NCBI GenBank assembly: GCA_918026815.1
Contig: CAKJVC010000168.1
Coordinates: 62,001-126,000 of the forward strand
Direction of reading: 5' to 3'
Origin: Chalara sp. BL73
Taxonomy: Eukaryota > Ascomycota > Leotiomycetes > Helotiales
DNA length: 64,000 nt
Both the position numbers and the translations under genes were made by a program. Below are positions 1 to 11,003 of the stretch, one piece after another (positions within the stretch are counted from its first letter, which is position 1; every line of letters starts with the position of its first letter). Under the pieces are notes generated by a model that did not search any database, was not told the DNA's origin, and was given only the letters and a program-made list of their open reading frames with translations.

Positions 1-1885
1 AGGTGAGTGAGAATTTAGAGAGTGATTATAGTTTGCGAGATGAAAACTATTTGAAGAGCGTGGCAGTTAGCAAGAAGTTGATCAACTGGAGCACGACGTC
101 ACAGAAAGCTCAGTGCTGCACCAGCTATGCAACGTTGAGCAAGGTGGGGTAGGGAGTAAAATAGCTTCAACAACTATACCTCTGCAAGATGCACTACGAC
201 AATGGACACACAGTTGATTTGAAGGTTGTAAGCCGGGAAATGCTCGAAGAATGGAGGCAGACGTGGAATGGACAGACGCTTGGTAGGAACAGAGAAAGAG
301 AGAGGCTTTTTATTATTTATTTATTCTGGCAGAGATTAATTTGAGTCGGTGGTTGATGGGACGCAACGCCCAATGCAGATTAGCCTTCAAGCCAACCAGG
401 GCAGAGACCCGCCACAGCTTCCGTCCCGATTTCCTCCTTTTTTACGAATATTACTCCAGGTGGTTTGGTTGCAGCGCCGCCCATTTTTTTACTTACCATG
501 CAATAGTCAAGGGTTCCTTGGAACCAAATAGAAAATCTCGTTCCAGCAAGATATCGGAGCTAGAGAATAGGCACAGATGTGTGGCGCCTCGTGGCAAACA
601 ACTACTGTAAAATGCTACCGTTCATTGCATCTAGTCTACCGATTCTACCCATCCAGGATCTTTAGCCTGCCCCCATCAATATCAAGCAATACCCACTCGA
701 GCCTGGCCGCCGGCCTCTTTTTTACAGTATGGTACTTCTTCCACTTACAAGTATATGTGGTATTCCTAGACATTCCGCACAGTCAACCTTTTTTTTTTTT
801 GGGTGGCTCCTGCACCTCCCCTAGAACCACCTGCCTTAGCGCCAGCCCTCGAACCTGTCTTGGATCACGGCATGGCTTGTAAAGAGAAAAAAAGGGGGTT
901 TGAAGGCCGCCTTCAGAACTTTGAGGCATGGGGTTCCACAACATCAAAATCTCATTTGCTCCAAGGCTGATTTTCAGCCGCAAGTAAGCCCCCTTCATTA
1001 CAAGGAAAGCCGTCTCCTTAGCGTCTCTGTTTCTTAAGCCACTACTGTATTTTATGCCTACTGCCTCGCCTTATTCACGCTATAGCGCTTAGATTTGACA
1101 GAGTGTGTCTGTCCCCTAGAGCTAGTGGGAGGTTCAAGCTCTCAACACCTTGCAAACCAATTTTAAACTGAAGCTACGAATGCCGGGAAATTTATCCTTC
1201 CCAGTGGAACTGCTAGCGATACCACGTGGGGGTGGCGATGACATTCCTTAGAAACCTCTCCCCAGAAAAGATGCTATGGTGTCTCATTACAAGCCTCATG
1301 GGTTGCTGTCGGTTTAATTTTCCATCATAATTCTGAAAATCCAGCGTCCCAAGAGATAACGCAATTGGTATGATCAAAGATAAGTTTCTAAGTCGAATTC
1401 ACCACATGCACTTGAGTGGAGAGACACGGCATGAGATCTGCAACCGCGTATTCCATGCGACGATCATCTTCGAGCGATGATGTGGTGGGCGGTTACAATT
1501 GTTTCACAAGGAGTTAAAAGATAAATTTCTTTCACTTCTATACAAGTTTCTTAAATACTATTTTTTTTTCTTCACGACGGTCCTTCCAGCATCTGTACCT
1601 CTCTTTTCAAGACAAACAAATAAACATGTCCCAAGTTGTGGTGATTCATAATGCTTATTATGCTTTCCAAATCTTTTGGTTTTCTAGGGTTTGGGTTTGA
1701 ATATGGCACCATTTGGCCTACATAGGCAAAGTCACATTTGCAAGCAGTACAAAAGTTCGGCATAAGTAACCAAGTAAACAGGCAACGTACTGGTGCAGGG
1801 TTTTCATTAAATTGCTTTGCAGCATGACCGACCCAACATCGAAGAAATCTATAAGCAAATTGAAACGCAAAAGTACGAGAAATAC
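1..1885. other. intergenic, no gene recognised
   Basis: Short open frames occur on both strands, but none has plausible splice sites, a coherent composition or a recognisable family. The stretch has several homopolymer runs (T run near 788-800, A/T runs near 1560-1570). I see no tRNA or other RNA gene. It may include the 3' end and flank of the small minus-strand gene that follows. Confidence 0.6.
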
Positions 1886-2407
1886 TCAGATCTCCAAGCA
1901 CTTCTCTCTCTCCTTCATCCCGCCACTCTCCTGCTTAATGAATCTTCCTAGAGCATTACTGGAAAAATTGTTAGTAACATGTAAAAGAGCGGCAAGGGCA
2001 GCCAAGCTTACCGTTGGCGATTCTTGAGGGCACGCTTTCGACCTGTCTTGCTCAGCAGCAAACCGCCTCGATTCTTCTTTCGTCGTGCTGCCTGTGCACG
2101 CTTCTCTAAAACATCAAGACTGATCAATGAATCAGCAAATTTTCACCTACGCGTCAGGAGTAATAGGCTGTGAAACGACGTACTCAATGGCCTCATCATC
2201 GAGATAATTTTCAATCCAGTTCTTAACTATGCCCTTGATCATCTTTCGAGTCAGCCGCGCTGTTCTGTTGGTAGCACGCATAGCCTGTAGTTGCACATGC
2301 TCTTCAATAAGGTTGTAGACGGGGAAAGGCTCGACCTCCTCTGTAGATGGTCGGAAACCCCAGTCGGATAGGGTGGCGTGCGTAGCGGCGATAGATGCTG
2401 GAGCCAT
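1886..2407 (-). CDS. small basic conserved-looking protein, unknown function
   Basis: A spliced minus-strand gene of three exons: 2407-2184, 2119-2012 and 1958-1886, giving 134 residues in phase. Intron 1 has a GTACGT donor and CAG acceptor. Intron 2 has GTAAGC, a perfect TACTAAC branch site and CAG. If intron 2 were retained, the protein would end at a TAA at 2008-2010 after the basic segment, about 111 residues long. The N-terminal half (about 1-75) is mixed helical. It is followed by a very basic stretch (EKRAQAARRKKNR, then KTGRKRALKNRQR) that resembles a nuclear or nucleolar localisation segment. I do not recognise the family. Start at 2407 is the first ATG of the open frame. Nuclear location is inference from composition only. 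Confidence 0.6.
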
Positions 2408-2880
2408 GGGTTTATAAAGGTATGTCTGAGGCTTAAATAGGTATGTATGAAAATTTGTAAGAAGAGAAGTGCCTGATAGGTTGCGGTTGAAGTCAAAGAT
2501 AGATGGAGATTGCTGGAGGAGGAAAAGGCAAAAGGGAGGAAGTCAAGAAAGTCCTTGGAAGAAATACCTGTGCCTTACAATAGGATCATCTCGGAAACGC
2601 CAGAAAAGTATCTCCTATTGTCTAGATTCATATTGTCAAACAATACAATAGGAAACCTCACCTAATTGGTGGTTGCAGTTACTATTGTGCTAAGCGAGGG
2701 TTTTCAGGGGCTGAGTTGCGAGGTGAATTGTTCTGCCAACTTGGAAAATCACCTTTCGAAATTTGTGCCTGAATCTGGCCTACATTGGAAATACAAGCAA
2801 AATTGGGTTCCAAGTGTTCCATGCTGGATAAGGCCCTCGCTCGTAAGGATTACAAAGGAGAAGTCATGAAGCCGCTAGAG

Positions 2881-3870
2881 TCAATCCACGTATATTGCCG
2901 GTTCGAGAATAGAGGGATGGCTGAGGCAAACTTCCATCTCTGCAGCCGAAATGCATAAACACCCAGCCGTGAGGTTCTTGATCCTAAAATGCAAGATAAG
3001 GGACTCTTGATCTGTGAAGCGGCGTCTCGATTCCAGGATTTCCAGAGCCGAAGCTCTAGCATCCATCAACGTGATGGTTGCTCATATAAAGAGAAACGTC
3101 AAGCTGAGGGATAACCTTAAGCTCCTTGGTCTGTACTCTTGTTCCACGTGCCGTAACTTCTCGATGGTATTCACCCCGCGAAGTTCCCATGCCAAAGACT
3201 TCAGTTGCTCTACGAATTTGCTCTTGCTCCTCCTCCGCCTCTGTTTCTCGGTATCTCTTCTCCAGCTCCCTTCGAGAGAACCTAACACACAAAGTCATAT
3301 CTGCAAAGATGGCCAGCACCAGTTCTGGTAAAATATGCGGCGACGCCACACACAGCTGAGTCACAACCATGACCAACGACTCAGAAGGGCTCGCCATGAA
3401 CAAAATATTTCGAGCGAACTCGTTACATGCTTCAAGAGAAACCTGTCCACTAATCTCAGTTATCCCTCATTGTGAATTTTTTTTAAATCCTGGAGACGCT
3501 TCTGGATCATCGAGATTCCATAGAAACGCCTTTGTTCCCTCCCAACAGTCAATTGCGGACGATGCTTCAACACCTACGAAGAAGTCCTATGGAGGTTGCG
3601 CGTCCTTGGCTGAAATCGGGATGATCCGCCGACGCTGGCTAGCTCGTGCAAAATATCTATGTGGCCCTTCTCCGGCTCGGTATGTATCGAAGTCATCTCA
3701 CGGCAAGAAGATCTTTCCAAGATATTCCCTCGGAGGTTGTTGTCAGTCCCGGTCTCGCCGTCTAGCGAACCACCGTCCTTACTTCCGGTGCTCAGAATAC
3801 GGTCGACTATTCAAAGCCCAAGGATGTTGTTGGAAGACGTGCTGGATGGTGGGAGGTAAACCTGGCAGAT
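2881..3870 (-). pseudogene. unresolved interrupted coding-like region
   Basis: The minus strand carries several coding-like segments in different frames. One lies upstream at about 3810-3590 (acidic, containing EPEKGHIDILHELA). One at about 3586-3470 (containing AIDCWEGTKAFLW) ends at TGA 3467-3469 and continues in the same frame beyond it. One at about 3466-3240 is helical and ends in a charged coiled coil (RRELEKRYRETEAEEEQEQ). A last one at about 3240-3090 lies in another frame (containing KSLAWELRGVNTIEKLRHVE). One possible intron (GTAGGT donor near 3590, TTAG acceptor near 3454) would join the first and third segments and bypass the TGA. No single splice model joins all of them. This is either a decayed gene or a gene I cannot assemble. 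No function is assigned. Confidence 0.35.
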
Positions 3871-3879
3871 GATACCTCG

Positions 3880-6800
3880 ATACGGAAATGTTAATCACCG
3901 CGACCTGGGTGATTTCTCAGAGCGTGTTTATACGTCCGTACGCCTAGGGAGAATATAACTTTAATGTAAATGCATGTTGGTGGTTTGTTGTTACCTCTGC
4001 ATCTGTTGTCAAAAGAACTTGCCCGCCTTGTATCAAAGACCGAGTTTACATATAAAATAACCAAAATTCCAACGCTCAACGCTTAGGGAAAAAACCCCGA
4101 TCAGGTAAGCTAGCGGTGAGCAGTCTCACGACGCCCAAGTTCCCTAACCGCAATGATTCCGATACCTTCTTCTCGGCGGTGGCCCAATGCCCAAGCTTCT
4201 TGCAAGGAAAACAGGTATGGCAACGGGTTAATTTATGCCCCCAAACAAAGTCACGAATCTTCCCGCGTGAAGTTTCTCTGGCGCTTCTACAACGGAAATC
4301 CACAATGGCAAGAGCGCCCCTCAACGTTTCGACGCAAAAGAAACACCGGCACGTGTTGCCTCGACTATAGGTGATCCAAGCACACCACGCCTTTTTCTTT
4401 CTTTCTTGCGAGATGCAGCACGCTTCCGCACAAGCCGGCACAGGCAGGGGCACGCCGACCAGGTCAAGGAATTACTACACGCGGGTCCCAAACGAAGCTT
4501 GAAATCCCATTCGCTTCATGAGGGGATATCGCAGATCTGCAGCAAAAAGAATAAATACTGTTGTGGGGAAGAAGAAGTTGTTAAATTTGCTAGCTGTTAC
4601 ACGCTTTGCTTTTTTTGCCGTCAGGAAAGACGTCTGTCTCTGGCCATGACCGAACATGCAAGTCACGAGGAGGAGAGGCATAACGGGCCGCCTTGCTCAA
4701 AAGATCAAGCTACCAAAGCCGACCATTTTCCCCCAGGAGGGCTCAGGCGCTCGTTCGCAGGGAAGACCAGCGGCATCCGTAGGCTCTCTGATACTGGGTT
4801 ACACGGTCCAGCGCGGGCTCAATAACTTTGAAAACTTCCTCCAGAGTTTTAGGTTTAGTTGGCCCAATACGGATTTTCCACCCCGGGGTGCAACCACATC
4901 CCAGTTTTACTCCCATGCCAATCTACCATCTCGTTGTTCTGCCCATGGGTTGATTTTTTTTATTTTTAAAAAAGAACAAAATCCCCCTCCTTTGCAAGCA
5001 ACAAATGCACAGCAGCTTACTTTATACTGGAGGAGAGCATGGGTTTCCATGCAAGGGGTGGAATCTTTGACACAAAACAATATTTCAGGAAGGATAGGGA
5101 TTAGCGAGGGCCAGAAAGAATATAAAACACCCCTCCCACGGTCCATCATCTTTATGAGAATTACCGAAACTACAAGTCAGAAGCAGCCTCATCCAGTTAG
5201 CAGAAGCCTGGCTGGAGCATATTTGTCAACGTAAGGATAGTTTGTGCTTGGTTGCAGGTTTCCACCCTGCTCTTTCTCGGGACAGATAAATGCCGTTGTA
5301 TGACAAGAGAGACGCGAGCAATTACTGGATTTGAACACTTGTTGTTATTAACTTCGTTTTCGCTGTTAGATGCAGTTTTACTTTCGTCCCATCACTCGAG
5401 ACTGGAGGGCTTCCAAGGCACAATTATCTTGCTATTGCTATTTCAATTGAGAAGCTACCGAAATATGACAGCCAAAATGTATATTGCTATGCTAAAAAAG
5501 AACACTGCAAAAGCATTGTGTACCTCGCTGTGAAGCCTTATTGCAGACAATGGGACGAGGAGGCATAATGAGGGGACACCTACGGCCACCTGTTTCCTGC
5601 CTGGCAGTATAAATCTTGCTGTCCTACGTCGCAGCACTACTGCGTGCGCACTTCTCAGACGTGGCAACACACTTGTATACCTTCCCAGAAGCTCAATAAC
5701 AGCATGGCCTCCCCAGTCTGCCTTCACCCAGCCTTGCCTCCCCTTCACACCCCGTTATCAAGAGCAGTTGTCCTCCATCAAACTATCCACATATACCACC
5801 CACCTATTCCACATTCAGCGAAACCCTAGATCTTTAAAAAAAAAATAGGAGTTAGCCAATTCCCATCGAAAACAAACCTCCCCACTCCCCAGCCTCCACC
5901 ACATCCCATCTCCGAAACGAGAAGAGAGAGAGAGAGAGAGAGAATCAAAATCAAATCTCAGAAACCCATACGCCCAAAGCACAGCCCCCGCAACCACCCC
6001 GTCTCAGAAGAAACGGCAACCTGCTGCATATGACGATGCCAACACAGACCGTCCCCGCCCCCCTTATCTTTCATGTGAAAGACGGGGGGGGAAAAAAGGG
6101 AAGTGTAGATGCGGCAGCACTCATACGGCTCTTCCTGTAGAAATTGAGGGGAGTTCATCATGTTTGATTTTTTTTTATACGTATTGGGACCAAGCACCAG
6201 AAAAGTGCTGTATTGAAAAAAAAAAAAATTGAAAAAAAGGGCAGAGGAGAGAGGGAAGAGCAGGAACGTACCCCTTTTTTTGCTTTTTCGGACTGCTGTA
6301 AATCGGATCCCGTTCAAGGTGAAGGCAGGAGGGTATCATGACCAGAAGGCTCTCTTCAGTCCAGCAGGATTCTCATCTGCCAGCAGTGCGTGCCCGACAT
6401 ACCAAGGTATATGCCAGTTTACATGTTGTGTTCTCGTGTGCGTTGGTGGTGGTGGTCCTTGGATGCTTCGTATCCAAAGCTCAGCATTGTCAAAAACTCA
6501 AATATTTTTTAATGGAGCACCGAAAACCAAAACCTGGCCCGCCCCACCTTGTGCCAATATCACGTGCTTAGTCTCCAGAATTTCGAAACGACCCCATCAC
6601 CGGCGAACATCAAACATCCGCGACCCGGTCTGCATAAAGTTTATCCCATTCCTCGGATATGGTTTTGTAGATCATACAGGTCTAGAAAGATTTATCCACA
6701 AGTCGGAGATGTAGGGGGCTGCGGGGAAGGCAAACGAAATGCCGACTCAGATGGACATGTGAGTGTTGCGTATTGATTGCTCCGCGTGTTTTGGTGATCT

Positions 6801-7230
6801 CGTAGAATAAAACCTGGAATCAAGATCTGGGATATGGGGTGCATGTGGGTGCATGTGAATGAAAAACTGAAAGACCAAAATCTGTGTTTAAGCAATTACT
6901 ATTGTGTCCAATAACTCTACTTCCAGCTCAGCAAATCCTTAATCATGCCCTACTGCTATATAGAAAAGAGGATCTTCGCAACGAATGAAAGGGTATCTCC
7001 CACGTTTCCCTAACCCATGAGTCGTATCATAACATATCTGATAAGATCTCCATCAAATCCCAAAACTCCCCCATCCCTTTTTTCCATGAAAGAGCCGCCG
7101 AGACGTGAACCGTGTTGTAAATAGTGTTGTAAAGGAGCGTGAGAAGGCGTGCCAAATGGCAAGTATTGTAAATATATGTACAAAGAAGGTTGTAAACGGA
7201 GAGGATACGAGGACCCAGTCTACGTATCGC
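3880..7230. other. long intergenic region, no gene recognised
   Basis: About 3.3 kb with many small open frames on both strands, none convincing. It contains a GA dinucleotide tract near 5925-5942, several A or T runs (for example 5836-5845, 6168-6176 and 6214-6240) and pyrimidine-rich patches typical of fungal leaders and promoters. The right end probably contains the 3' untranslated region of the minus-strand gene ending at 7232. I see no tRNA. Confidence 0.6.
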
Positions 7231-7231
7231 T

Positions 7232-8074
7232 CTATATCCAGGCTGCCGAGAGCTGGGGCACGGGAACATGAGTGTCGGAGAAGAGGGTGGTGAATAGACC
7301 TTGAAGGTCGCTCACGTATTCCTCCGCGCGGAACTTGAAGAGTCCTTTCGAGAGGAGTTCGCGCTCCTCCTCGTCTATGACTGGAAGGGCAGGTGGAAGC
7401 ACGACTGGTAATGTCTCTTTGCTTGATCCATATTCCTCCACTAGTTCCGATACCTGGGCTAATTCGCTGCCGAATGGGTTCTCGACCATGTCTGGATTGA
7501 ACATGTTTATCGACGAGCGGGCAGTTGACATGGTGGTGCTATGCTTGCTAGACGATGAAGCCCTCGAAAGTTGAAGACTGTTCTTGGGCGAGGACATTCT
7601 TGAGATGGATCGTTTCCGAGCCATATACTCCGCCGACTTCTTGGTATGCGATACCGCTCGTACCGGAATCTTGGGAACTTCTTCAGCCGTTGGTACAGGA
7701 GCTGTGCCAAAATAGCAAGACAAATGGTTGGGTTCGGGCAAGGCGGTGGTAGGTGACGACTCGACCGAGGAGTTCTCCGGCGAAGTGAAAGGTGTTCCCA
7801 CACTGGAAGGCGATGTGCTGCTGCTGCTTAGGCTTCGACCATCGGAATTCGTGCTTGACGTTGTTGAGGATCTGCTTCTTGGGTAGATATCCGGCGCATT
7901 GTAGGACAACATGTTTGTTGTGGAAATCAGCTCGACTGGAGCTGAAATCTTCTTTGACCGAATAGCTCCGTAAGAATGCTTGGTAGTCAAGCTTCGCTGC
8001 GGCATAGAATTTTCGGAATCATTGGATTTAGTAGTCCGCTTGGTGGTGAAAGCGCGGGACAGAGACGTCGCCAT
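7232..8074 (-). CDS. serine-rich hypothetical protein, 280 aa
   Basis: A single uninterrupted frame of 280 residues from an ATG at 8074-8072 to a stop at 7232. Residues about 1-210 are rich in Ser, Thr and Pro and probably disordered, with long serine stretches near 75-105 and 165-190. The C-terminal 70 residues are more conserved-looking: an acidic patch (VIDEEERELLSKGLFKF) followed by a short hydrophobic helix and the end PQLSAAWI. I do not recognise a domain. The composition resembles a fungal regulatory or adaptor protein, but that is only an impression. About 1 kb of pyrimidine-rich DNA (in this gene's sense) lies upstream and looks like a long leader plus promoter. Confidence 0.75.
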   Translation of the reverse strand: MATSLSRAFTTKRTTKSNDSENSMPQRSLTTKHSYGAIRSKKISAPVELISTTNMLSYNAPDIYPRSRSSTTSSTNSDGRSLSSSSTSPSSVGTPFTSPENSSVESSPTTALPEPNHLSCYFGTAPVPTAEEVPKIPVRAVSHTKKSAEYMARKRSISRMSSPKNSLQLSRASSSSKHSTTMSTARSSINMFNPDMVENPFGSELAQVSELVEEYGSSKETLPVVLPPALPVIDEEERELLSKGLFKFRAEEYVSDLQGLFTTLFSDTHVPVPQLSAAWI

Positions 8075-9200
8075 CTTCTACAGAATTATCCCGGAAGGGG
8101 AAGTTGAATTCTGCCGTTGATAAGAATTATATGGAGATCCCCTTCTCCGAAGCCAACAAGGCAATGAGGAGTATTCCTTTGAGGTGATGGTGCTTTTTTC
8201 CAAATAGTGGGGAGGGGGGAGGGGTGGCTCGGATAATTGGGGCAGGTGCGAAGTGGAGACCGATTGGATGGATTGATTGATTGCTGATGCGACGGGTGTG
8301 GATGATCAGAAGAACGTTGCACCTGCAAGAAGACTTGTGGTTGACTGGTGCGGTAGCTTCTGCTTTCGGATTAGGTGAGAAAGCGCTGTATGATTGATAG
8401 ATGGGCAGGCGGGCCGTAAACAAACAAGTTCAGGTGATGTTGAAGAGGTGAAGTGCGTGACTTGTTGTATAAAGTCTGTGATGCGGACGCGTGTGAGTTC
8501 TACTTTGTCCAGCAGATCAACACTGTCGCTTCGATTCAAGAGGCCCTTCGCGCGTCTTGATAGAAAGAAGTCGAACAAAAATGGAGTGATAAAATGGTTC
8601 CGTCGTACAGCGATTCGAATATGGAAAAGAAGTGGGAGTGAATTTGGACGATTGGTGTATAGTGAGCGGGTTGCTTTTAATTTTTGGGGTGATAATCTGG
8701 GTTCAAAGACTGTCGTTTGGCTGTGATCGATAAAGAGGCTCGAAGAACAACCAGGTTCCAAAGGAATGATAGATACAAAAGGCTTCTGATCGCCCTGCGA
8801 TGGTTGATGATGGCTATGCTCGCAAAAAGGTTGGAAAGCAACAACGAAGGAGTGATTCAAGTTCGAAAAGGGAGGGAAAGCATGGACTGAAGAGGGAGAA
8901 AAGGATCTGGCTATGGCGCTGTGCCTTGCAGCGGATAGGGGGATGGCCGGGGGGGGGGGGGAGACCAGAAAAGGGTTGGGAAGGTTAAAAAGGTAGTGTA
9001 GCCGATGGGATGCCCAGGGATGATTGATGATTGATGATTGTCTACAGGGGAGAGGGGTGCAAACGAAAAATCTGACTGGGGTGGCGTTGAGCCAGTGAGA
9101 GAGTAAAGGTGGTTTAAAAGGGAAAAAAAAAGAGCGAGGATGAGCCACTAAAACAGCCCAAAGAACCTGCACGCCGCGTTGTCCCTCCCCCCCTTTCCAA
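8075..9200 (-). promoter_or_regulatory. probable long leader and promoter of the 280-aa gene
   Basis: Read on the minus strand this stretch is rich in C and T with few purine runs. It includes a 13-base homopolymer at 8949-8961 (G on the plus strand). Long minus-strand open frames here (for example 8306-9172) have proline/serine/phenylalanine-rich translations typical of pyrimidine-rich leaders, so I do not call them genes. Several ATGs precede the 8074 start, so upstream open frames may limit translation. The transcript start is not determined. Confidence 0.4.
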
Positions 9201-11003
9201 AAAATAAAAAACTCTGATTCTTCGGCATTTTGACCAGGTATTCATTCAAATATTATTGATTATTGAATTGACACGCTCATCCATCTGATTTATTGAAATG
9301 TCATTGATGATGACGATGACGGGCTGCTAAATTCCCGAGCCACGTCAGTTTCATCTCTTGTTTATTAGTGAGTGAGTGAGTGAGTGAATGTAGCTACAGT
9401 GTCTGTCTGTCAGCAATAGAACAGTACTGTGGTAGCTTCCATAACCGGCGGCCCCAAAGTGCCTAAAAAACTCGAAACAAGTGGAGCAGAACCCAACTTG
9501 ACTGGTCGCTTATCTCAATATGCCGTCGTGATTGGTTGGATGTTTGGACGACAGGGTTAATGCCCTCCCCTTGCCGTTGGGGAGTTTCATGTTCACATTT
9601 GGCCAAAGCCATGTGCCGACGAAAATGGATGAGCGTGGTTTTTTCTTCTTTTTGCCCCAGCGCCTAGAAGAACAAGCCTGGCTACTGTATCGTTACAAGT
9701 ACATCTTCGCCGTACCGCTGGGTGCTATGGTCCAAGTACCGCCGGTTTGTACCTGGTCATGGCCAGGAAGGGGCTGTGGTTTCTATTCTTTGCGCGCGCC
9801 AGAGATGTTTACTGATCCTTCCCCCCTCCCCCATGATGCTGTGCAAGTGAGAGCGCACGAGCAAGACTGCCGCCGCACGTTTACATGACCTGGTCAAGTG
9901 CTGTCCCAGAGTAACGTTTTGTCCAACAGTGTTGCGCCACACCTGCCATCACGACCTGAACGGGCATCCTGTTCTGGACTCAAAGGGCACTATACCTCAA
10001 GCAAAATGACTTACGAATAATAGTGGTTTCCATATGCCCACTTTTGTGGTGTATGTGATTTATGAGGAAGTCGGGCTCGCTTGATTCACAAAAAACTTTA
10101 CATCAGACGTGAGCCCGAAACTCTTCCCCATATATTCGTGGCCAGGAGGGTATATTGAACGAAGTCTACATTAAACACTTTCGAGTCACTTCGATTGATT
10201 TTATCTTGCGTCGCGGGAACTCAAAAAATCCCCATTAATTCGCTGGGAGTTTGGTAGAGGAGCATAATTGAGGCTCTACAGAGAAGCATGTTATACCAGG
10301 CTTTTCCGCGCCACCTAACAGCGTCAACTCTCCAGCCAAGCCGATCAATTATTAGAACATAGTGTAGCATCAAGAAACCCCCATGTGCATCTCACTCCAA
10401 TTTCAACCAGAAACAAGCTTCACCAATCGCTTGTCGCTTACGGGCGTATACTTGCCTTCCAAACCGTACAATGAACAGTAATGTACCCCAGGACAGGATT
10501 TCTCTGGGAATAGCAACAATGTTTTTTGGGGTGGGGGGGCACCAAAAGAGGCTGAGTGTCAGGACCCCCGAAGCGATCATACGGGGACGCATTGAGCATC
10601 GAAGATTAATCCCGTGGAAGCTTCTCCACAGAAGCGATCATCATCAATGCACCGTTTTGTCTGTGCGAACAGAAATGGCCAAGATCTTCATCCTTAAGTT
10701 TGCGATTTAGTTTTGCCTGAACGGAACTTGTAATGAGCTTGGTGACGTAGATTCATGCCTTGGGTATATTGATGCTATTAGTCCTAAATGTTTGGGTATA
10801 GTATCACACAACAGTCATACCCCATTGTCGCAGATGATTCTCCTGCATATGTCCACGTCAACCTAAGTCCCAACGGAGCGGTCGTTCGATATCCAGTTTC
10901 TCTATTGGACTTAATTCAACCTCTGCTCAACTCTTACTGGACACCTTGAGCTTCACTCTCTTGAGACGCAGTTAATTTCGCGGCTGTGTCACCTCTGGCT
11001 TAT
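9201..11003. other. intergenic, microsatellite, no gene recognised
   Basis: No convincing gene on either strand. A five-copy AGTG tetranucleotide repeat occupies about 9367-9386. The right end should contain the 3' untranslated region of the WD40 gene that ends at 11004. Confidence 0.6.

Noticed and set aside
3431..3444. A 14-nt sequence TCAAGAGAAACCTG shared with about 25267-25280
   Set aside because: I first took it as a sign that the two broken coding regions are related, but a 14-mer match is expected several times by chance in a 64-kb window.
4656..5234. Plus-strand open frame of 192 codons
   Set aside because: Runs through poly-T and mixed repeats, has no recognisable content and no supporting splice or context signals.
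8306..9172. Long minus-strand open frame of 288 codons
   Set aside because: Translation is low-complexity Pro/Ser/Phe/His typical of pyrimidine-rich leader DNA and shows no domain; it lies directly upstream of a real gene.
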